Shown: positions 40,510 through 51,039 of the stretch, in pieces | Layout: every line of letters begins with the position of its first letter | Position numbering within the stretch: the stretch's first letter is position 1 | NCBI GenBank assembly: GCA_036250195.1 | Contig: JAVHZZ010000071.1 | Location: forward strand, 319,501 to 383,500 | Source: Mixophyes australis | Taxonomy: Eukaryota; Chordata; Amphibia; Anura; Limnodynastidae | Direction of reading: 5' to 3' | DNA: 64,000 bases | The notes under the pieces: generated by a model | The model's input: the letters and a program-made list of their open reading frames with translations, nothing else | Databases searched by the model: none | What the model was told of the DNA's origin: nothing | Translations under genes and position numbers: made by a program

Positions 40510-40890
40510 TAACTTTTTATTTGTAACAGCAGATAGATATCAATATACAGCACAACCGTACATGTTGTTGACATTAAATAAGAACCAAGGTTACACAATC
40601 TAAAAATCAGAGAGGAAACAAAACATAAAATAAAACAAAACAAAGCAAAAATACAAATGACTATAGAAATATAGATTATATTCTATGTCACATTCCAATT
40701 GGTAGTTGGGAATTAACGGCCTACGTGGTGAGTGTACAAGTGAGGACTTTTCCCGTACCAAAGATAGACCATGTAAGGTTGGATATATATAACAAATAGA
40801 ACAAACTGCTGTTTTATTTTTTAATTTTTTATGATGAGGGGGAGAAGGGAGAGGGACTGGGGTAGAGGTGGAGGGATTTTCCAAATTGGA
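40510..40890 (-). mobile_element. Possible LINE 3' tail
   Basis: Read on the minus strand, an AT-rich segment ends in TCTGCTGTTACAAATAAAAAG, a polyadenylation-like tail, with no host gene upstream. A 94-codon open frame (40,600-40,884) has no motif I recognise. A truncated L1/Tx1-type tail is one possibility, but this is a weak guess from the form of the 3' end. Confidence 0.25.
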
Positions 40891-41234
40891 AATACATCTC
40901 CTACCTCCTTTTCTTAAATCTTTATAGTAGAAACTGGAGCTTTACATAAGATCTGAAACCACTTGATTCCCATTTCCCGATATACATAATCATCTTGTCA
41001 CTTCAGCCCCAGCTGACAGCCTCCATTGCTGTCCCAATCAGTAAGGAGTGTAACCCATATTCTGCCACTGACCCCCCCAGCTTCCCCATGCACTGTCTGA
41101 CAATAGATATAAACTGAAAGTGATACAGAAAAGCTGATTGTGCCGAGATAGGATTACAGTTACAATCCCCCCATACAAAGGTATGTATCTGGCCACTAGT
41201 ATTTGGATATATTGTTATCCCCATTTGGCACATA

Positions 41235-41690
41235 TAATTCCCACTCTAGAATCCAAGACTTCTCCTGCGCTGCCCCCCTTCACTGGAACGACCTCCCTCG
41301 CTCCATCTGTCTCTCACCCAACCTGTGCTCCTTCAAACGGGCACTTAAAACTCACCTGTTTCTTAAGGCCTACCAACCATCCACTTAACCTCTCATCTCT
41401 TCGGTTCTCCCCTTTGCCTCACTGGCTCCCTTCTGTGCCTGATTCTGTCCACCCTCCCTTAGGATGTAAGCTCGTATGAGCAGGGCCCTCTTTCCTCCTG
41501 TCTCCATACCTGTTCTTCCACTCCGTCTCTACTGTATTTGCCTGCCCGGAGTTTACGAAGTATTGGTATTTTATGTTTAATGTTCTGTACTGTTTTGCCC
41601 TGTATGGTCTACTGTTTGTACTGTGTATGGCGCTGCGGAAACCATGTGGCGCCTTACAAATAAACGATAATAATAATAATAATAAAGACT
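41235..41690 (+). mobile_element. L2/CR1-type LINE, 3' end fragment
   Basis: The frame from about 41,236 to 41,388 encodes the conserved C-terminal end of L2-type ORF2: a hydrophobic AAPLHWNDLP block, then FKRALKTHLFLKAY, then a stop. The 3' UTR follows (TGTAAGCTCGTATGAGCAGG, then GGCGCTGCGGAAACC) and ends in an AATAAACG plus (ATA)n tail at 41,660-41,690. The same UTR words occur in reverse in the LINE at 52.8 kb. All 5' parts are missing, so this is a dead 5'-truncated copy. Confidence 0.85.
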
Positions 41691-42353
41691 CTATGGATTC
41701 ATTTGGTTGAAGTATATGGATTTCATAATATGGTTCTGAATGAAGAGTCAATGGACTAAAACTGCAGGTTCATAAATATATCCAGGTGGGCTCCATGTGC
41801 TTTATTTGGACTAAAAATTGTCTGCTGTACTATATCCTGGCCAGTTAAACCCTCCCTCAGTGAGGACAGGAAGTCTGGAGCAGCTGGAGCCCCTTTCACA
41901 ACATAAATGTATAGAAGGGATTAAGACAGGAAGCTGCTATTCATCATCTGGGATTAAGCCCTGCAGTAACCAGTTTGCTACTCTATTGTTCTCTCTAGGA
42001 CTGTGTCAGACTACTATGCACTAGACCAGCTGGGGGGAAACCCATGTGGGGATGACTTCTCTCCACTCCCATATCCAACCCCTGATTTGGGAGCCAATGG
42101 CATTCTGTACGGACTTGGGATAACCTTACAGGACGGGATTTCACCAGTGGGAATTCTGAACTGTTTAAAAAGAGCCTACAAGGAGACCAAGGGTTGTTTA
42201 TTGGATATCCTGAGCTTGGTATTGAAGATCTGTCTCCTACCAGCTCCAACGTGTGTCCTGATTACAATTTTACATCTAGGCACATCTCTGGCTGAACATC
42301 GTGCAACAGTATAACTCTGCCCCAATGGGAGCTGCTTGTGAGTCTGCACATCT

Positions 42354-42532
42354 GGGGGTAAATGTATCAAGCTGAGAGTTTTCCGGCGGGTTTGAAAAGT
42401 GGAGATGTTGCCTATTGCAACCAATCAGATTCTAGCTTTCATTTTGTAAAATGCACTAAATAAATGATAGCTAGAATCTGATTGGTTTTTCAAACCCGCC
42501 GGAAAACTCTCAGCTTGATACATTTACCCCCT
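42354..42532. mobile_element. Fold-back MITE
   Basis: Inverted ends GGGGTAAATGTATCAAGCTG (from 42,356) and the exact complement CAGCTTGATACATTTACCCC (to 42,531) continue as matching arms through TTTTCCGGCGGGTTTGAAAA and then GATTCTAGCT. The flanks repeat CTG, a possible 3-bp target duplication. The left arm has about 21 bases (GTGGAGATGTTGCCTATTGC) that the right arm lacks, so one arm has suffered a deletion. There is no coding capacity. The superfamily is uncertain; a 3-bp duplication would suit PIF/Harbinger. Confidence 0.85.
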
Positions 42533-43580
42533 GGTGTGCCTACAGGAGTAGGGTGACAGGGGTCCAGGCTGCTAACATCTCGGTAGTAAACATAAGGCCG
42601 AGAGGCCAGGACCAGCAAGCCTAGAAGTGTAGAAATCTGAGGAATCTGGAAGACCTGAGTACTGAGCTATTGTGACAAAAGCATCAGGACCAGAGACTTT
42701 TTTTACAACTTAGCCCGGCCAAAGAAATACTGTTTAAACATATGTAACGGTTCCTCATATCTTTATCTGAGGATGTGTTGGGGAGGTTTTTAGATGTTGG
42801 CGATTTAATATAGTTATTGTGTTACAGTTGTGTTTGCACCTTCTGCAATAAAGGTACTATTATTGCTACCACTCCTCTTTGTCTGCGTGATCCAAAGAAC
42901 ACCAAGGTACCAGGGCTACTCTGTGGGCCTTGACTCTAATGCCCTGGTGTCCTGACACTGATCATCAAAATCTAAGGAGCATGACTGTCCCAATACTATC
43001 CCCATTCATTATAGGTTTTCATAAGACACTGGTCTCGTCACATGAAAAGAAAAATGTCCAGATAGTGGATAACTGACTTGATTCCCATTTTCCTTCTTAG
43101 CACCCACTCTTTTAAGGAGGTGAAAGCTTCAGGAAGATGCCTCTTACAGAATGGCCGCATCAAGTGAGGTGTATGATGCAGAACATGTCTCCTTACTGAT
43201 CCCATTAGTCACCGAATCTTTCTTTGGAATTGACAAATGATGAATCAGGCTGAATATTCTGGGCTTTGTTTTAGGGACCATTTACAGTGCATAATGCATG
43301 GCTGACATCAAATATCCGTACAGTTTCTACTCTTTGGACTCCCAATAAGGAACTCTAAAAACATTCTTAAACCCATTCTCCAATAATAATGCTGCCTCCC
43401 TGTCTGGATGTCTCCTAAGTCAGGGATGCTTTGTATCTATATTTAATTTGTTATGTCTTTTTCAAGCAGGTTTCCCATGCCTGAACTGTCTTCCGATCTT
43501 GAAAACACTTAGCAAGCGGCTGCCCTCCACCACAGCTGAACATTCATGTCTGAGTCTGCATGGGGCCACATACATTGGCC
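42533..43580. other. Unassigned interval
   Basis: No gene is recognised. The stretch from TGTAACGGTTCC (about 42,745) to CCTGACA (about 42,958), with an AATAAA near 42,850, has the outline of a short solo LTR, but no target duplication or second LTR is visible. Confidence 0.4.
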
Positions 43581-43589
43581 ATCAATAAA

Positions 43590-44085
43590 CTGCCAGCATG
43601 TTCCCTTTCTTGCTCCTACCAACACCACAGCAGGCCCAGGAGAAGACCACTGCCAACCCATTGCAGGAAATCCCAACCTCATTTATAGCCACATGGGACA
43701 TCCAGACAGCAAGAACTTGTAAAACATGCCCATATTCAGGGCATAAAATAACGTTTCTCCCCTTCATTACTTCTCTGACATACAATACCTTTCTGAATTA
43801 CTTTGAAACCCTTTCCCACATCAGCACATGAATTTGGCTGTTCCCTAAGTGATTTCTCTGATATTTAACAATTTGGAATATGTGTAAAACATTTACCACA
43901 TTCAGAGCAAGAATATCTCTCCTGTATGACATGGTCTTTCTCCTGTATGGTGCGCAACAAGAAGTGAATTATGTGCTAAATATTTCCAACATTCTGTAAT
44001 ATGGTTTCTTTACGGTATGACTTCTCTGATACTTAAGAAGTAATATTTTAGGAAAACATTTCCCACATTCTGAGCAGGACCAAGA
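43590..44085 (-). pseudogene. Degenerate C2H2 zinc-finger gene remnant
   Basis: On the minus strand, around 44,085-44,020, the frame reads CSECGKCFPKILLLKYQRSH, a C2H2 finger with the first histidine changed to tyrosine. Another finger start, CSECGKCF, lies near 43,910-43,885, followed by an in-frame stop. Further down, EGEKRYF and CPEYGHVL (near 43,760-43,720) are the eroded TGEKP-type linker and next finger. Fingers are in different frames and interrupted by stops, so the gene is dead. The source is probably one of the multi-finger transcription-factor genes that are numerous in amphibians. No KRAB or other N-terminal domain is visible nearby. Confidence 0.7.
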
Positions 44086-44633
44086 TTTACCTGGAGGAGG
44101 TGGGAGGGCAGCCATAACCCCTGAGCTGCCTTAACCTTAGACCTCACCTACCTTTCCTTGAACAGTCACAATTTGTGTTGGTCAAATAGGCTGAACCTAC
44201 TAGGAAAGGTGTTTGGGCTGATCGGGGGGAACTCTTGGCAAACTGTGCATGGTTTGAGTGGATTGGCAATTGGCTTAAATTGTCCTGATTTTGCAATTGG
44301 TATTGATGACAGGTATTGCACAGGTACTGGTCCCAGTGTACATCTATTTTGCCTAAAAGAAGCTGACTTGTACAGTCAAACAAATAGCTACAATAAAAAG
44401 TGTTGCATCCCTCTCTCTCTGTTTAGTGAATAAAGCTCTTTTGAAATATGCCCATAGCAAGGGAATTTCTTATCCACATAAATATTTAGTTATTGCTACA
44501 GTAAGAAGAAAAACACAGAGACAATTCTTTCATTAGAAAATGTATTGCATGGAAATGGTAAAATAACCACATGCACAGTGTACACATAACAACATATACA
44601 ACAAAATCATAACTAGTACAATAAAGACATAAT

Positions 44634-45186
44634 GGGGCTTATTCAGAGTTGGACGCATTTGCGCACCAAACGTACGTTGGAAATAATGTACACAAAAAAG
44701 TGAATTTACTCATTGATTTTGAGTCTCAAGACGCCTGCAGCTCAAAAACAGTTTCTTTGTGACCAATGTAGGTCTGCCCCCCCCCCCACCCGATACAGTG
44801 GGGTGCAGATATAAAATGTAATTAAAAATGGAAATGTCAATTACGCAATACTCAATCAGCAAATTAGAAACAGCTAAATAGGGCTTATAGTCATCATCAT
44901 ATACCTGCACCAAAAATCTGATACCTGCATGAGGTTCGAGCCCTAAAAGGCGTATTTGCAGATGTTATGTTACAATTACATGAACCCACCCATACTGTGC
45001 TCAGCCCATGCATGCTAGTCCCTGCACATCATTATTCTGCTTTTCCAGGCAAAGGCGGACGGATGTCAGCGATATAAATAACTCTATATATGGACATATA
45101 CTTTCTGGATTTTGGAATCATTGCAGTATGAAAATACACATCTTATGCAAGCAATGACGTACGTCTAACTCTAAATGAGCCCCAAT
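44634..45186. mobile_element. Non-autonomous DNA transposon (MITE-like)
   Basis: The ends are inverted and similar: TGGGGCTTATTCAGAGTTGG on the left and, read in reverse complement, TTGGGGCTCATTTAGAGTTA on the right, both continuing into a GACG..ACGTACGT block. The interior has no coding frame and includes a C13 run near 44,767. The flanks are AT-rich (ATA on both sides), so the target duplication is ambiguous between TA and a 3-bp type. Confidence 0.7.
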
Positions 45187-47060
45187 ATATACATTTCCTT
45201 TATACAATGATGGTAAAGATATTTTGCATTACCCACTAGAGCAGATCAAGCTCCACCTAGTTTGATGTCTATGTACTGAAATACCAGCTGTGCGATGTTT
45301 TGCTTGTTTGTTCCACCTTCAGATTGCTTTATTTTATCTTCTACACACCATCCTGAAAATGTTACTACAAGCATTTATTTTCTTAGTAGCCTCCTTCCGT
45401 GATTTTAGCCATATATTTATAACATCCGGGAGAGTGGATTATTTTCTTGCCCCAGGATACAACATAAAGCTGCTCACTGGGTACAATTATACAGAAAGCA
45501 GAGCAGAGCAACACAAACACACAGCTCTGCACCGTGGTATCACCACACGGATTAAACGTACAGAGGAAAACCAGGACGTAAAAGTTGTGTATTTACTAAA
45601 ACTTGGAGTAAAGCCTATACAAGCCATTAAATACATGTGATGGTTGGAAACCCCTTTAATTATGCTTCTGAAAGGATTTTATTTTATACAGGGCTTTGTC
45701 ACTAAAAACAGTACATTGGGTATAGTGAGACCTCCTAAAAAGCCTTGACATAATTGAGATTAAAGTTGCATTATCAAATAATTGTTACATGTTACTCATT
45801 TGCCCCTTTCCAGCTCCAGGGTCTGCTCTATGCAGCCGCTTTTCCCGGGACACCTTCGTTTCTGGCTCCTCCATGTAAATATCATATGGCTGTGGCAGTG
45901 GCTTGTGAGCAGGAGGTCCAATCAGAAGCCACAATCTCCATGACTGCAACTTCTGATTGATCATCCTGCTTACTCATACTTCTACTTCGGGAAGATCAAA
46001 AGGGGGCGGGGTGAGTCGATCGCATAATTTGGCCCTGCGCCAAAATGTCAATTAAGTCAGAGCTGTGAGATGAACCACGGAACCACGGGAAACACTTGTG
46101 CATGGAGCAGGCCCCGGGGCTCCAGAGAGAGGAGAAGCAGGTGAGTAACATGATAACATGCAACAATTAGGTGGTAATGTAGATTTAGGTGCTCCTCTGC
46201 TGCAGCATATCACTATCATGACAGTGTATTGTCTTGGCATCACAATATTCAACAGAAAGGGACTTTTAAAGAATATATATACATAATTGTGCACCAGCAT
46301 ACACGTGTACAGCAGCTGTAGCAGTTAATAGATTGGAGAGAACATGAGGACTGGAATATCCAAATCAGTTTAAGACAAAGAATAAGACTCTAGAAACACT
46401 GTATCTACTTAATCAGGGAATTTATTTTACATCTAGATAACATTTAACATGTTTCATTCCTACAGATTAAATTTTGTTGTCTCTGAGATACAAAATGAAT
46501 AATGAACATCATGGGAATTACTAAACAATTGTTTATTTTAATAAAAGTATAATTAATTATGTGGTAGTACAATGTAAGGAATGTGAAGAAAGTATAATAT
46601 CATATAAAACACAAGGCATCGGAAAGTATAGAAAATATATATTATATTTGAACTTGGAAGTTTTATATATATATACTCTTGGGAAAATGCGAACTGTCAG
46701 ACACTGTACAACAAAGTAGGATTATATTAAATTTTAACACACTGGCAGAGTGATTGCATAATTCTGATCTTAATAAGATGTAGTTAGTAGATTTTACCAT
46801 ACCCTGTGGCTGGTTTCCCATCCGTGTAAAGATTAACCTTTCCAATGCTGCGGTGCCAATTGGGTTAACCCCCCAGTGCTATGTGCTGGAGGTGCAATGT
46901 ATTTTAAAGTGTATTTTAATAAATATATAAATGTAGATATTGGCGCTAAAAGGGTTAGCCCAGGAGTAGAAATGTATAAAGTGATATGTGTGTTTATAAA
47001 ATGTTATTTTAAATGTGTATAAAACAAAAGAAATTGCTTCTCACCCCACTGCTGGTAAAA
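45187..47060. other. AT-rich interval without recognisable gene
   Basis: Nothing convincing is present. The 116-codon frame at 45,290-45,640 begins with a hydrophobic stretch but has no family resemblance and no sign of coding constraint. A GC-rich patch at about 45,980-46,030 (AAAGGGGGCGGGGTGAGTCG) may be a fragment of a dispersed repeat. The region includes short TA runs at 46,270 and 46,660. Confidence 0.5.
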
Positions 47061-47093
47061 AAATATGTAGTACTATTTCAATTCAAATTCACA

Positions 47094-47134
47094 CTACGTT
47101 CACTCTTGCAGCTGTCACTAAAAATAGGTACTGC
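47094..47134 (-). repeat. Single satellite-like monomer in the hAT leader
   Basis: The plus strand here reads CTACGTTCACT, then 15 bases ending in TAAAAATAGG, then TACTGC. Laid ungapped against the reverse complement of a GCAGAAA-class satellite monomer it agrees at 34 of 41 positions, including an exact 11-mer at one end. Similarity continues more loosely leftward (CAATTCAAATTCA against CAATCTATATTA). It lies about 100 bp upstream of the transposase start codon. Confidence 0.75.
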
Positions 47135-47237
47135 TGTATAACTCCAGTCCAGTGGTACTCTCCTGTGCCGCAGATAATTTGTAAAGGCCTTGCCCAGTGT
47201 GTGTGGTTTAGGGGTACGCTCTCTTGTGCTGCATATA

Positions 47238-48480
47238 ATGGAGTACCAAAATTTGGAGGATAAAGTAGGGAAAGATCAAGAACCACTTCCTCCTAATGCT
47301 GAAGCTGCTGCCACTAGTCATGACATAGACGATGAAATACCATCAACGTCGTCTGCCAAGGCCGATGCTCAATCTCCTAGTACAGGGCATGTAAAATCCA
47401 AAAACCCAAAGTTGACTAAAATTTCCAAAAAAAGAAAATTAAAAACATCTGAGGAGAAACGTAAAGTTGCCAATATGCCATTTACGACACGGAGTGGCAA
47501 GGAACGGCTTAGGCCCTGGCCCATGTTCAGGACTATTGGTTCAGCTTCACCCAAGGATCTAAGCCCTCCTCCTCCCCCCCTCTCAAAAAAATTGAAGAGA
47601 GTTATGCTGTCAGCAACAACAACAAAACAGCAAACAACTCTGTCTTCTAAACAGATGACATCACAAATCCCCAAGGCGAGTCCAAGGGTGTTGATGGTTG
47701 ATAATCCTGACCTTCCCATCACTGTACGGGAAGAGGTGACTCCATCCACCATTTGCAGCACACCCTCTGCATATGCTGGAAGGATCACCCACAGTGTAGA
47801 TCCAGATTTGAATAATCAAGGTGTCAATGTTGTACACCGGGAGGAGGCTATTGATGTAGCTGGCGCTGTGGAGGAACTTGATGATGAGGATGCTGATGTG
47901 GTTATTGTAAATGAGGCACCAGGGGGGGAAACAGCTGTTGTCCATGGGATGAAAAAGCCCAATCGTCATGCCTGGTCAGAAGACCAAAAAATGCACCTCT
48001 TCGGTCTGGAGTTATTTTTAGCCAAATCCTGACAACAAATGTATGGCCATATGTAGCTTATGTAAAGCTCAAATAAGCAGGGGTAAGGATCTTGGCCACC
48101 TAGGGACATCCTCCCTTATACGTCACCTGAATAACCTTCATAGTTCAGTGGTTAGTTCAGGAACTGGGGCTAGGACCGTCATCAGTCCAGGGACACCTAA
48201 ATCCCTTGGTCCTGTTGGATACACACCACCAACACCCTCCTCGTCGACTTCCTCCACGATCTCCATCAGATTTAGTCCTGCAGGCCATGTCACCAGCCAG
48301 ACTGAGTCCTCCTCAATACGGGATTCATCCGAGGACTCCTGCAGCGGTACGCCTACTACTGCCACTGCTGCTGTTGCTGCTGGTAGTCGGTCATCTTCCC
48401 AGAGGGGAAGTCGTAAGACCGCTACGTCTTTTACCAAACAATTGACCGTTCAACAGTCGTTTGCCATGAGCACAAAGTAA
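47238..48480 (+). pseudogene. hAT transposase N-terminal half with BED finger, broken
   Basis: The first in-frame ATG of the conserved part is at 47,238 (MEYQNLEDKV). A lysine-rich stretch (SKKRKLKTSEEKRK) probably acts as nuclear localisation signal. It is followed by ANMPFTTRSGKERLRP, which the transposase at 57.8 kb shares (ANMPFYTRSGKERMRP). A +1 frameshift falls at about 47,950-47,966. The frame resumes at ATG 47,968 and meets a TAG at 48,019-48,021 where relatives have tyrosine (WNYFYPNPDN). The BED zinc finger follows: CSLC, then HLGTSSLIRHLNNLH. A serine/threonine-rich linker and FTKQLTVQQSF lead to a stop at 48,478-48,480. The catalytic DDE region and hAT dimerisation domain are absent. 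It is dead as a transposase. Confidence 0.85.
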
Positions 48481-48709
48481 AACAAAATTAAAACAAATGA
48501 AACAAATTAAACCAAAAGTATAATATAACTTATAAACACTACACTTGAAAGCTTGAGCCTTTAAATGAAAAAGTCACTCTTCATTGCACGAAGATTTGCA
48601 AGAGGGAAAGTTTTTTTGTTTCCAAAGTCAACAAATAACATTTCGACCCTGTCTGTCTTTAACATACTTTATATGATCTCAATGATGAATGGTCTGTACC
48701 ATGGTTGGA

Positions 48710-49008
48710 GGAGGTATTGTGGCCCCGGTACCAAATTGGGTACTGGGGCCACTCCACTACGCAGTCCAGATAGAGGCGTATCAGATATTAAAAAACGTTG
48801 ACTGTTGCTGCCAAATCCAAAATTAATCAAAATGACCTGTCATCGTCTAAAACAAGAGGTATTGACACGCTCGAACTACACCCTGTATATGCTGCAGAGG
48901 ATGTAGGAGCAGGCAGCTGTGCAGTGGAATTGAGACCATTTGAAGGTGGAGGTATTGTGGCCCCGGTACCAAATTGGGTACCGGGCCCACTCCACTACGC
49001 AGTCCAGA
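48710..49008. repeat. Two 61-bp direct repeats each holding a GC-rich hairpin
   Basis: The units at 48,710-48,770 and 48,948-49,008 both run from GGAGGTATTGT to GCAGTCCAGA. Each contains a palindrome with arms GGCCCCGGTACC and GGGTAC(C/T)GGG around an AAATT loop (48,721-48,750; 48,957-48,990). They stand out as GC-rich islands in the AT-rich 3' part of the hAT element. They could be transposase-binding or structural sites; that is inference. Confidence 0.8.
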
Positions 49009-49322
49009 AAGCTACCTCTGTGCAACGTTTTGGACTAAAAACAATATTGTGAGGTGTGAGGTGTTCAGAATAGACTGAAAATTAGTGGAAATGATTGTTA
49101 TTGAATGTTATTGAGGTTAATAATAGCGTAGGAGTGAAAAACAAACAAAAAACTAGATTTTAGCACTTTTTATGCTTTTTTAAAAATAAATCAGAACCCA
49201 AAACCCTAAATCAGAACCAAAATCTTTCGTCAGGTGTTTTGGCAAAACAAATCAGAACCCAAAACCTCAAGCTAATCAGAACCCAAAACCCAAAACCCTA
49301 AAAGTGCCCGGTGCACACCTTT

Positions 49323-49885
49323 ACTAATTTGCACCCTTTGCATTGTAACATGGTTTTGTCCAGGAGACTGAAATAAGAAGTTTCTCAAGTTAAGATCCTT
49401 AATGAATCAGGCCCGTTATGTGGTATTTCATAAGAAATGTGGAATGGTGCCTGATAACATCCTGTCTATCTGTGATACTTTTGCATTCTACTAAACAATT
49501 TACATTTGGAATACCCCTCCGCCCTGTATTTGCCCCTGGTGTCATGAAATACTTGTGATGGGGAATAATTAATGACTGGTCTGAAAGAATAGGCAAAGAT
49601 TGGAATCAGTCTGGGAAGCAATTGGTTGGGAATTAGAAACATATGTTTTATTTGATCTCTGTCAATTGTCAGCCTCATTTATCCCAAGATGGTTCAACCT
49701 ACCACTACCATCATTTAAAGCAGATGGAGGTGACAAGTGGTCTGACACTTGGACTGGAACCTCTTATCTTTTACTCTTTGGGGTCTTTGGTCAACTATCC
49801 TACGTCTTGCATCTGATCTGAGTGAAGCAATGCTAATTTCCCCAGTATAGAATACAGCAAATGTGTAGGGCAGATTGTGTTAGTT
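49323..49885. other. Interval with probable dispersed-repeat remnant
   Basis: The first 100 bases (ATTTGCACCCTTTGCATTG to AATGAATCAGGCCC) look like the terminal piece of another DNA transposon into which the hAT element inserted. I recognise the style of the end but cannot name the family. From about 49,430 to 49,885 nothing is recognised. Confidence 0.4.
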
Positions 49886-50499
49886 CATACTTGCCAACTC
49901 TCCCTGAATGTCAGGGAGACTCCCTGAAATAGGGGTGATCTCCCTCCCTCCCTGAAGAGTCTGGCATTCTCCCTGATGCTGAGCCAGTACAAGACGTGGT
50001 TGGCTTCGCCATCTGTGGCATGATGACACAGTTCAGAAATTGTGTCCTATGTCTATGTATTGATGCCTATGGAGGTGGCCATTTTCATGGAGACCAAGAT
50101 TTAATCAAAGACTGACAGGTAAGACAACATGACTTCAGTAATGGAGACAGAAATGTAAAAGACACTTCAGTCTCTAGAGATTCATTAGCTGCTTTTCTTT
50201 AACGCATAGTTGCCTACTCTCCCGGAATGTCCAGGCAACTCCCGCATTTCTGGGAGACCTCCCAGGAGAGCAGGGCAACCTCCTGGCTCTCGTCCCCGCA
50301 ATAGATAAGTGGCAGGGGGCGGGGCTTAATGACGCAAATATCGCATCATCTTAGCCACGCCCCCCTGGTGTAATTGGCCAAATTGTGGCAATCATTTAGG
50401 AGGCAGAGTCAAAATTATGCAATTCATCAAGCCCCGTCCCCGCACGCCCACCTCCCCCGGGATCTCCCTGAAGCCAACGAGGAAAAGTAGGCAAGTATG
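49886..50499. mobile_element. Small non-autonomous hAT-like element with 8-bp target duplication
   Basis: The element starts CATACTTGCCAACTCTCCCT and ends, in reverse complement, CATACTTGCCTACTTTTCCT. It is flanked on both sides by a perfect 8-bp repeat, TGTTAGTT (49,878-49,885 and 50,500-50,507), the length produced by hAT transposases. A second start-like sequence (CATAGTTGCCTACTCTCCCG) lies inside at 50,205, so the interior carries either a tandem duplication of the 5' end or a nested relative (50,205-50,499). The right half is CpG-rich. It encodes no protein. Confidence 0.8.
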
Positions 50500-50507
50500 T
50501 GTTAGTT

Positions 50508-50605
50508 TACAAAAAAATATTCAATATCAAACATAGACTCAATCTGCACACGCCAAGTCCATTTGAGTTGAAAAACTGTTTGCTCCATGTACATCAACAT
50601 TTATT
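50508..50605. other. Spacer before nested hAT, ending in LINE tail
   Basis: Short unassigned DNA. Its last bases (ACATTTATTTATACAGC) join in sequence with TATATAGCGCCAGC at 52,759, so they are the outer tip of the minus-strand LINE tail that the next element split. Confidence 0.6.
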
Positions 50606-51039
50606 TATACAGCCAGTGGTGGGATTCAAATAAATTAACAACCGGTTCTCTGCCCGAATGACCGTTTTAAGTATACAAAAAGATGATATACCGAAAGGTA
50701 GTTTAATATTTAACATTGAATCACAATAGGAATTAACTTTAAATATAAGCAATAAGAGAGTATAAATTATTTAGACATTACACAGACAATAGCAAAGTAA
50801 TAAACAACAAATGTTATAAAAGCTGCATAATGATAAATTATTTATATCAATATCAAGAGGCAGTTATCTAGTCAAACCCAGGTGTGTGTGCGTGTATAAA
50901 ATATTTCTTATTTTATGCTGCTAATGTCACTCAAGATAATAATGGTAATGGGTCATGTTATGCCACACAGTAGTGCCCCCAATTCAAATTATGCCACAGT
51001 AATGCCCCAGTTCATATTATGTCACATTAATGCCCCTCT

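Larger units (their letters stand above)
38541..41198. other. AT-rich region without recognisable gene
   Basis: No conserved protein, RNA gene or transposon end is recognised here apart from the small features listed separately. Short open frames exist on both strands but show no family motif. A stretch near 39,310-39,345 (GGAAGCGGAGAAACGCGTCA) is GC-richer and may be part of a dispersed repeat; I cannot name it. Confidence 0.6.
47060..49325 (+). mobile_element. Decayed hAT-family DNA transposon, plus orientation
   Basis: The element contains a leader with a satellite-like unit (47,094-47,134), a broken transposase frame (47,238-48,480), a 3' part with two hairpin-bearing 61-bp direct repeats, and a trailer rich in AACCCAAAACCC-type motifs (49,180-49,305). 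That trailer corresponds to the TTTTGG-rich trailers of the hAT copies at 54.4 and 60.8 kb, read in the opposite direction. It ends GTGCCCGGTGCACACCTTTA. No matching left terminus is visible, so the 5' end appears truncated and its boundary is approximate. Most of the catalytic region is deleted. Confidence 0.75.

Noticed and set aside
42745..42958. Solo LTR
   Set aside because: A TGTAACGG start, AATAAA and an ACA end suggest one, but no target duplication, primer-binding site or second copy is visible.
45290..45640. 116-codon plus-strand frame with hydrophobic start
   Set aside because: No family motif, AT-rich chance composition, and no neighbouring exon signals that I can support.
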